A DNA stretch of 64,000 nt from Fragilaria crotonensis. Its lineage: Eukaryota > Bacillariophyta > Fragilariophyceae > Fragilariales > Fragilariaceae. The DNA lies in the NCBI GenBank assembly GCA_022925895.1, contig JAKSYS010000008.1:124001-188000 (forward strand), given 5' to 3'. Positions 56,251-64,000 of this stretch are shown here, piece after piece (within the stretch, counting starts at the first letter, position 1; the number at the start of each line of letters is the position of its first letter). Under the pieces are notes generated by a model that worked only from the letters and a program-made list of their open reading frames with translations, made no database searches and was not told the DNA's origin. The translations under genes were made by a program, and so were the position numbers.

Positions 56251-57048
56251 ATGTCCATCATGCAGTGTGGTAAGGCAATCCTCCTCGTCCTCGTGCTCGT
56301 CCTTTCATTCACGACAAAGGACGTCTCGGCTGGGTGTACCGTCGTTGACAGGTTCATTGGGGTCGACAGCGGCGAGTTTATAGGGATGTCCTTCAAATAC
56401 GATCTTATTGTACAGAATGGAACAACACAGGCAGACATCAAGACAGCCATCCTGCCAGCGATCGAAAAGGCACTTGCGGAGAAAGTCGCCCCCTTCATGA
56501 TCCCCTCCTGCGCAGCAAGTGGAACGGATACTTCTGACTTTCCGGACGTGGTTGGCCTCGATCTGGATCCAAAAGATACGATTGCAGGCGCCTGCGTCAC
56601 TAACGTAACCAATTGCTACACAATCAATGGCAAGGTCAGCCTCTATGTGTCAAGCACTGCCAAAAACGTAGCATCGTATTTCAATTACGCAGCGGCGTAT
56701 GTGCTGGTAACTCTCAAGACAGGATCGTATGTGGACAATGTCATTGTTTCGTTGGGAAACTTCAAAAGTGTGCAAACGCCTCCGCCGTCGCCATCTCCGC
56801 CTACATCAGCCGTCGTGACGAGGCGCCCGACCAAGGCACCTACGATTTGGAGGACCACTGCCAGACCAACCCCGACGGATGAGCCAACCTCGGCACCATC
56901 CAAGGGAACTTTGTTGCAAAAGGCAAAGGGCCTGGAGCAGAGTAACCCGACAGCTTTCTATGGTGGGATCGGTGTCATCGTTCTCATCGTTGTGGTGATC
57001 ATCACTCTGATTGTTGTTTGCTGCAGTCGCGGCAAGCAAAGTCTGTAA
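56251..57048 (+). CDS. Secreted single-pass membrane protein, tandem paralogue 3
   Basis: 265 residues from 56251 (MSIMQCGKAILLVLVLVLSF), or three fewer from the second Met. The signal peptide ends in the same KDVSAG as both relatives. The globular domain keeps CTVVDRFIGVDSGEFIGMSF and the four Cys but is the most diverged of the three (LIVQNGTTQADIKTAILPAI). The Pro/Thr linker is short (PPPSPSPPTSAVVTRRPTK). The membrane span is about 235-258 (GGIGVIVLIVVVIITLIVV) and the tail is only CCSRGKQSL, unlike the Lys-rich tails of its relatives. It is probably the oldest split of the cluster. A 31-bp repeat array separates it from paralogue 2. Function unknown. Confidence 0.84.
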   Translation: MSIMQCGKAILLVLVLVLSFTTKDVSAGCTVVDRFIGVDSGEFIGMSFKYDLIVQNGTTQADIKTAILPAIEKALAEKVAPFMIPSCAASGTDTSDFPDVVGLDLDPKDTIAGACVTNVTNCYTINGKVSLYVSSTAKNVASYFNYAAAYVLVTLKTGSYVDNVIVSLGNFKSVQTPPPSPSPPTSAVVTRRPTKAPTIWRTTARPTPTDEPTSAPSKGTLLQKAKGLEQSNPTAFYGGIGVIVLIVVVIITLIVVCCSRGKQSL

Positions 57049-59080
57049 CTCCATGGTGCTTTTTTTGTTCAGTGGTAGTACGATTACTCCGAGACTACTG
57101 CACCGATGAATTTGCTCTGTCTTATAATGGGGTATATTTTTGTTTATGGCTGTTTTGCCTGTGCTTTTATCGTATTGAATACACACCCTGCGCTGATATT
57201 TTGCTCCGATGGCGGCCCACTCTGCGTTTGGCGTACGCGCCGATTCCATGCAAGTGGTTCAGCAATGACGGGCAATAGCTTTTCTACTGGCCTACTAGCT
57301 AGATGAACGATCCCCCCCCCCAATGGTTCTCACAAAAGTTCAATGGAATACGAGCCAAATGTCCAGCGTTCGCGAACGTGTCGAGTGAGGTTTCGCCTAC
57401 ATCCACCAACCATGGGCGTTTGTCAACTTCAGAAATGGTCTGAAGATATACCAAATTCCAGTTGCAAAGTACTAGTACGTAGTTGCGACCTTTCTTTGCA
57501 ACCTCAGGACAACTTTTTATGGGAAGCAGACGATTAGTTTTTTTTCGATTCTGCGGGCGACCGCATGTGTCAATTGATAACTACTATTAGCAACTTATTG
57601 ATTAGCAGAACTAGTAGTACTAGCTAGCATCACTATCTCTAAAGTACTAAAAGAAGTATGAATTGTTGTTTTGCGATGGCATGGTCGCTTGAGTACTACT
57701 AGCTACCATACCATCGTCGTATCCCCAGCATATCTTGCAGCAACGTCATCAATTCTCCTTGTCACTATCGTCATCATCACAACCACCAGTATCACCCCCA
57801 CCAGCAGCACTTTGATCATGAGAAGCAAAGGCAGTAATACTAGGAGCAACCCCCCTGGTGCCAGATCCTCCATCTGGAAAACGATTCATGACTGCGGTCA
57901 TGAAGTTCATCATCTGCTCCTGCATTTTGAATTCCCTTTCCGTGTTTTCCTTCTGCTGGTGAGATTCCATCGTCATATTTTTCTCTTGGCAATCATGATA
58001 TCCATCCAGTTGTCCTTGGTCTCCAACACTGGATATTAGGCCACAACAATGGTGAGGATGACACCCTTTCCAAGAGTCCCCTCGCCACTGGAGCCGTACT
58101 GATCCACCCAAGATGAACCTTCTTCGTTCTCAACAGAATCCCGTTTTTGAGCACTGTCGTTTGCGTCGTTCTTCGATCCGCCGTATCAACATAAGTCGAT
58201 ACGGGATTTTTAACTCTGTGGTGCAGCGGCCACATTAGTGGCATTGCAATCGTTTGTCATGGGCGGGGAGCGAGAGGACATTTCGTTTTTATTTTGGTGT
58301 GTGCGTCTCATAACCGGTTCTGAATCCAAACAGAATCGTTTTGGTGGAAACACAACTCTACCCGGATCTCCCTATTCTGATAGTTATCAACGTTCTCCAG
58401 AATGGGCATCCTGTAGGAAGCCGGGATCCGATGTTTTCATATATCCATATGCAATCATACTGATACGGACAAAAGGGTGTTCTAAAAAATGACCATTATA
58501 TAGTAGTGCATCTTCTACACTCATCTACGTGCGACTACATGTACTACAGTAGTACCCTAAGTAAAGCGACGAGTTCAAGAAAAAATAACATATATATATA
58601 TTGAAAACCGTGTGCGGTTGATTCGCCGCATTGGTGGTCGTAAACTGACATTTTCAATCGTTGCGCAACTGTCCATGAGTGAAAGGATCGTCAATGCATG
58701 ACTGACAGTGATCGTTGGGCAGTGCAGTAGTAGTTGCGCAGCTTTTTTTGTCCAGTGTGTGTATGATAACCAGACACGACGTTGTTTCAGTGGGGGCTGG
58801 GTGGTAGTCGTATTTTTGTATTCAGTCGAATGCGAGACAGAACCAGCTTCTCTCGTTGATACCTACGATGCTTGGTACTGAAAGCTGCTAAATAGTTCAG
58901 TATGTTCCGAACGAATCGTCGCACTTTGCTTCATTATTTAGTCAGCGCTGCACTCCCTACTGGGAGTTGAGATTTCCTTCATAACGAAAGAGTCCACCAC
59001 ATTTATCAGTTGGAGATAAGTTCAAAAACCACGTTTCACTGTGCTATTTCACTCTGTTTATAGTCGATACCTCGGGCAGA
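57049..59080. other. Gene-poor stretch with one decayed coding fragment
   Basis: It holds poly-C and poly-T runs (57.31 and 57.54 kb), a fragment listed at 57749-58244, and the likely promoter of the LRR gene after 58.8 kb. A short TATATATATATTG run is at 58.59 kb. No intact gene is seen. Confidence 0.5.
57749..58244 (-). pseudogene. Decayed coiled-coil C-terminal fragment, weak call
   Basis: The minus frame ending at 57749 reads NMTMESHQQKENTEREFKMQ and MMNFMTAVMNRF, then a Gly/Ser region and an acidic end (CDDDDSDKEN). An overlapping frame from 58244 (RVKNPVSTYVDTADRRTTQ) may be its upstream continuation after a frame change near 58.05 kb. The style resembles C-terminal parts of transposon-associated DNA-binding proteins in diatoms, but I cannot name a family. 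Confidence 0.3.
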
Positions 59081-60734
59081 ATGAAGTGGTATCGGTGGAT
59101 TTTCGTGTTCCTTGCCTTGTCTGGTTGGATTCTACTTGTCACTGCAGTAGTATACGTCTTTACTTATTTTCGACCACCTGCTGCAGCGAAGTCGTCTCAT
59201 CCCACCCGCCGACCACGTACGATGCCCCCCACACGCGTACCTATTGCAGTCGCGCGCATCAGCCCTGACCCAACCATAGCGCCTCCCTCCTCGGCGCCTA
59301 TTGCAGACACGAGCGCCAGCCCCAAACCTACTACTACGATGCCCCCCACACCGGCACCAAATACGGGGGCGGCACTCACATCGACACCGACCTTCTTGAC
59401 GCCGGAACTAATCGCTTGCAAGTTTCTTTCCATTCCGAATGCGACGGAGTGTCGATTGAGAGAAACGTTTGATGCGTACAATTACGGAGACAGAACAACT
59501 GGTTACACTATTCCAAGTGAGATTGGACTCTTAACACAGTTGAAGGTTTTGCACTTCTGGGACAATAAGTTGAATTCCACGATACCAACTGAATTCCACG
59601 ATACCAACTGAGATCGGGCTCTTGACACAGTTGCAGGTTTTGGGATTCACGTACAATTCATTGGTGTCCACAATTCCAAGTGAGATTGGTCTTTGACACA
59701 GTTGACGCAGTTGTCTTTCTCCTTGAATGATTTGACTGCCACAATTCCCACCGAGATCGGACTCTTGATTCAGTTGACCCATTTTGAATCATCCTCCAAT
59801 ACGTTGACTTTCGCAATTCCAAGCCAGATTGCGCTCTTGACTAAGTTGACTTCTTTCGATGTCTCTGCCAATCGGTTGGAGTCCACAATTCCACGTGGGA
59901 TCATGCTTTTGACTCAGTTGGTATCTTTGGATTTCTGGGTCAATGCGTTGACTTCAACAATCCCAAGCGAGATCGCGCTCTTGACTCAGTTACAGTTTTT
60001 GCAATGAGTTGAAGGGGACAATCCCTAAAGAGATCGCGCTCTTGACTCAGTTGATATCTTTGGATTTCTTTTCCAATATTCTGACTTCCACAATTCCAAG
60101 TGAGATTGCGCTCTTGACTAAGTTACAGCATCTGGCATTCCCTTACAATCAGTTGAAGTCCACAGTTCCGAGTGAGATTGGACTCTTGATTCAGTTGACA
60201 TCTTTGGCTTTGTCCGGCAAGTTGTTGAACTCTAAGATTCCAACTGAGATTGGACTGTTGACACAGTTATGGGTTTTACATATCGACGAGAATGCGTTAA
60301 CTTCCACAATTCCAAGCGAGATGGCACGGACTCTTGACACAGTTGTATCAATTGGATTTGTTCAACAATTCATTGACTTCCACAATCCCTAGTGAGATCG
60401 GACTGTTGACAGGATTGCAGAAATTGTCCTTGTACATCGATTCGTTGTCTTCCACAATTCCAAGTGAGATCGGACTCATGACACAAATGAGATCGGACTC
60501 ATGACACAATTGATGGAATTGTATTTGTTCAACAATTCGTTGACGTCCACAATTCCTAGTGAGCTTGGACTCTTGGCCAAATTGTCGATTGTGAAAATCA
60601 ATAACAATCAGTTGAAGGGGATAATTCCATCATCCCTCTGCTCGCACGCTTCTACTATAACGATCGACTGTGGTGAAATTACGTGTAATTCAGACTGCTG
60701 CTCGGATGCTGAAGCTGGCAATTATTGTGGATAA
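59081..60734 (+). pseudogene. Membrane-anchored leucine-rich-repeat protein, broken by small duplications and indels
   Basis: The start MKWYRWIFVFLALSGWILL gives a signal-anchor span (about residues 5-28). A Pro/Thr/Ser-rich linker (to about 110) follows, then a Cys-containing LRR cap (ACKFLSIPNATECRLRETF), then about 15 LRRs of 24 residues of the plant type (TIPSEIGLLTQLxxLxxxxNxL). The end is a Cys-rich cap (SSLCSHASTITIDCGEITC). At least five disruptions occur: a 19-bp tandem duplication at 59572-59609, small indels near 59.69, 60.00 and 60.33 kb, and a 23-bp tandem duplication at 60466-60510. Intact versions would be cell-surface or secreted recognition or adhesion proteins. The repeats have clearly driven slippage. 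Sequence error is possible for single-base changes but not for the two duplications. Confidence 0.82.
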
Positions 60735-62287
60735 AGGAATGAACGCATGCGTGGAAATAAAAGGGACGAATACCAGATGACGGCGAAAGGCGAGGCACTG
60801 GCGACGGGTCGAGCTTGAGATCGGAAATGGAACGGCGAATTGGATTGATCATTCGATTTGTTTTATGTGGGCTTGTGTGCTCGATGTTACTTAGGAAATT
60901 GTGTGACGTGTGATGAGTATAGTGCTATACCCTGTGTGTCGGACCGGATTGCCTACAACAGGCTTTTCAGGGCCCGAGTTACCTGGATGTTTCTTGTTCA
61001 AGGGTTTCGTACTTTCAAAGTGAACGATAACTATTCAATGTTTGGATCGACTACGTATTCGTAGGATAATGTCCAGAAGCCAACGGCTTCCAGCTGCCAT
61101 TGGCTCCTGGAAGGATCACTACTGCTTTCACCAAGGTTTGTCATGAACGTTTCATTGACTCGATCGATGCTCTGGATGGAAACATGGCTTGACCGAAGAA
61201 GGAATCAAATGCATGCATACCGGATCGGACCAAGCCAAGTCAGGCCCATTAGTAATGTGTTGCACAGCTCGGATACCACACACATCTCCTGCCGCCTGTC
61301 CGGGGTGAGATCAAACTTTATAGCGAACAAGTCGTGCTCTTGCTGATCATTTTCCATACGATAGGATTGCAGCCCTAGACATTCTTATCATCCACAACGG
61401 CATCTTGTTTCGTGCGATCGTTCTGCGCGACCATGTTTTCATCATTTTCAGTGTCAGTGAACATGTTGGTGGCGTCTATAGGCGGTCACAACCACATGAG
61501 GATTTCATACGAGATGAGTCACCGAAGGGATGAATTCAAGTCACCACATCATTACGTCGTACTCTTGCATACACCATGTTTAGAAAGAACACGCGCCTCG
61601 ATTCCATATGGATTTCAAGAGCCAAGCAATTGAACAAATTCAATTTGAGAAGGCAACGCCGAAACGATTGAGCTCGCCATCCTTCGGCCATGGGTGACAT
61701 GACGGTGTCCTGAACCTAGAAGAAGAAAAGAAGTGAGGTTGCAACTCATACCAGGTTCCGTTGACAAATTCAACAGCACAAAAGAGACTCACAACATAGC
61801 GTTTGCATGAGACGGTTTGGATGCCCATTGCTGGGGCGATGGAGGATTGTCTTGGTACTTCAAAGAAGATTGAATTCAAAATAGACCCTTGCGCTCATTG
61901 CAGACCTCTTGCAAAGAACGCACGCACGCGCCCAATCAACACCAGCTCGGAATCGAAAGCCATGCCCAAAGACAGAGTGCAGCGCTGCAAGAGGAAGGAT
62001 CTTGAGCGGCCGCATGAATAGATTGAACTGTATAGCTTGCTGGCTTCCAGCCGCGGCACATGTTGGTTTGTGTGACAAGAGATTGTGAACAACGAAAACA
62101 GATCTTTTTTATTGGAACATTTCCATCATACTCCGTGCTGTGCATGGTGCATGCCGCATTGTTGCAACTAGCTACTCCGTCCACAATATGATAGAGCCTT
62201 CAACTCGTTATTGTTTTTTCTTGAACGATATAGATAGTGTTGATAGTAGTCGGAAGTTAATCAAACTTCGAACCTAACTAACGGGAT
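60735..62287. other. Gene-poor stretch before the right Copia element
   Basis: Short open frames here (for example 60858-61064 plus and 61640-61879 minus) show no family features and overlap one another. Nothing was recognised. Confidence 0.5.
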
Positions 62288-62560
62288 TGTTGCGAGAAAG
62301 TGCACTCGCAACAAATCCTTTTTTATTCTCTTCGTTTATTAGTAGTGCCCTTCGTTCTTTTCCACGCACGGGCCCTCTGACTACGTCGGCCCACGTACGT
62401 TCACATATAGCACTCTTCTTACCTCTTACTTCTCCTTCATTAGTTCCTCTGCACCCGGAGGTGCGACGTCGCGCGTATTCGGTTGTCTTTTTCCAACACG
62501 CCTCGACCGGTACGGCGGGGTCGCGCCGGAGGGTGTCGATGTGGCTGTATCCTAGAATGA
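62288..62560 (-). repeat. 3' LTR of the right Copia element
   Basis: The outer end is set by the TGTTGCGAG tip at 62288. The inner end near 62.55 kb is estimated from the end of RNase H-related coding. The other LTR is outside the window, so neither its length nor its divergence can be measured. Confidence 0.55.
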
Positions 62561-64000
62561 CATCTCGGAAACGACGAAACAAATTGCCCTGCAAAGGCTT
62601 GGTAAAAAATCCGCTAGCATCTCGAGAGTGGGGCAGTGTTGGATGGTTACGCCGTTCGACTGCACTCGATCCTTAATCCAAAAATATCTGATGTCGATGT
62701 GCCTGGACTTTTGCCCAGCCGACATCCGCCCGTTCTTCTCCAACTTGATGGCGCTTTCGTTGTCCTGTTGCAGCGTGCTCTCCTTCACTTCGTATCCTTG
62801 TCCTTTCAGGAAGTTCTGTACCCACATTAAGTTTGGGAGGTAATCGCTAGCTCCGACTAGCTCGGCCTCGGTGGAACTCTTGGTGTTCAATTTCTGTTTG
62901 GCTGACTTACACACGAGGCCACCAGTACCGAAAGACAGTAAGCCGCCGGTGTGGCTCTTCATATCGGGGTGAACTGCGTATGATGCGTCCACCCATGTTC
63001 TGATTTTTCCCATGTCGTCCGAACCGATCGTATACTTATAGTGTAAAGTACCCTTTAAGTACTCCAAAACTCGTTTCAGTTTCGCTTGATCCTGTACGGT
63101 GCATTTGGAAACTCGTGTGCACAAGAAAATGACGGTAGGAGTATATCCATGCGTGCGCGTATGGACACATACAGGAGCTTGGCTGTCACGCTGTGAAAAT
63201 CTCGGCTTCCCTCTTCGCAAGGGGTGGTGCGATGGCGTCGGTTTCGAATAGGTCCCTTCTGGCTGGTGTTGCTGCGGTTCTGGATATTTCAATCCGGAGT
63301 CCACGATGGCTTCTTCCAAATAGTCCCGCATGGTGATCTCTGCGGTTCCATTCTCCTTGTACAGAATCTTCATCCCGAGGAACGTGTGCTCTTTGCCTCT
63401 GGTGACGGTCATCTTCCCGAACCGATCCTCAATCTGTTCGATAACTTGGGTAACAACGTTTGGGTCGACGTGCGAAATTTTCATGTCGTCGACATACCAC
63501 GCAACCGTGCATTGCTTACCGTTTATGACCTTGTTTGCAACGCACGGGTCATACGGGTTGAGTACGAAACCGATTTCCTCGAGGTAGGAGTGAAACATTT
63601 CATACCACAGTAGAGCCGACTGGACGCACCCATAAAGGGCTTTGATCAGACGAACGTATATGACTTTCGCGCCGTTCTCGACAGTCACGAAGGCGGTGTA
63701 CTTGGGGTTCATTTCGCACAGTATGTCAACGGATGCACCCGTGAACTTCATGATAACGAAGTCCTTCATGTACGCTTTAAGATAGGCACCGGCGATGTCC
63801 AATCGATATCATGAGCGAGTCCGTACCCACAGTTGGGGATGCAGTTTCAGACTTATCGTACAAAGTTCTCTGTGCTCGTCCATCTGCGACAGTTCGTCCT
63901 TTTAGCTTTCCGCACCGTTTCTCCTTGATGAGGTTTATGGCTCTGAGGGCCGATTTCTTTGGGCCCTGGTCAGCTTCGGGTCAAGCGGCTCGTAAGCGGT
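62288..64000 (-). mobile_element. Ty1/Copia LTR retrotransposon, 3' portion (fossil, cut by window edge)
   Basis: The minus strand carries, from the right edge leftward, the end of a Copia reverse transcriptase (ALRAINLIKEKRCGKLKGRT, active site YVDD) and an RNase H with the Copia-type motif TKSSTEAELVGASDYL. A 3' LTR then runs to about 62288. The LTR tip TGTTGCGAG at 62288-62296 faces its own reverse complement CTCGCAACA at 62305-62313. The 5' half of the element lies past the right edge. It is broken in about two places in the part seen. Catalytic motifs remain, so it is a relatively young fossil. It is not the partner half of the left-edge element: each lacks the other's end and their flanks differ. 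Confidence 0.87.

Overview
The window looks like nuclear DNA of a stramenopile, most likely a pennate diatom. The evidence is the diatom-style Copia elements at both edges, intronless reading frames, a PIF/Harbinger transposase, Pro/Thr-rich linkers on membrane proteins, large ankyrin and LRR families, and AT-rich intergenic DNA full of GTAC palindromes. No prokaryotic operon signals, rRNA or tRNA genes were recognised.

Layout. 1-4.06 kb: 5' part of a decayed Copia LTR element (minus strand), cut by the left edge. 4.6-8.7 kb: no convincing gene. 8.7-10.1 kb: a decayed PIF/Harbinger transposase (plus). 10.5-12.2 kb: a low-complexity, probably element-borne gene (minus). 13.6-19.5 kb: a transposon core in which a Plavaka-type transposase (minus) converges on a plus-strand gene whose second half looks like a 2-oxoglutarate/Fe(II) dioxygenase. 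19.9-22.3 kb: a broken gene homologous to ORF1 of the LINE 15 kb downstream, but with no reverse transcriptase. 24.5-30.6 kb: three tandem ankyrin-repeat genes, one broken. 32.5-33.5 kb: a Harbinger-type DNA-binding protein gene interrupted by one stop codon. 33.6-44.0 kb: a nested block of inverted repeats and a LINE of about 9 kb with ORF1, an AP-endonuclease, a reverse transcriptase, an RNase H-like fold and a zinc knuckle. 45.0-46.3 kb: two MITEs with clean terminal repeats, one hAT-like with an 8-bp target duplication. 46.8-50.8 kb: an intact PERK-like eIF2-alpha kinase with an extra ACT-like C-terminal domain. 51.2-57.0 kb: three tandem paralogues of a secreted, single-pass membrane protein. 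55.5-55.9 kb: a 31-bp palindrome-rich repeat in two blocks. 59.1-60.7 kb: a broken membrane-anchored LRR gene. 62.3-64.0 kb: 3' part of a second Copia element (minus), cut by the right edge.

The clear host genes are the ER-stress kinase, the three membrane-protein paralogues and the ankyrin genes. The rest is a graveyard of mobile elements. The most interesting candidate is the pairing of a Plavaka-type transposase with a putative 2OG-Fe(II) dioxygenase, which recalls the known link between TET/JBP-type oxygenases and KDZ transposons in fungi. The second is the free-standing copy of a LINE ORF1-type protein.
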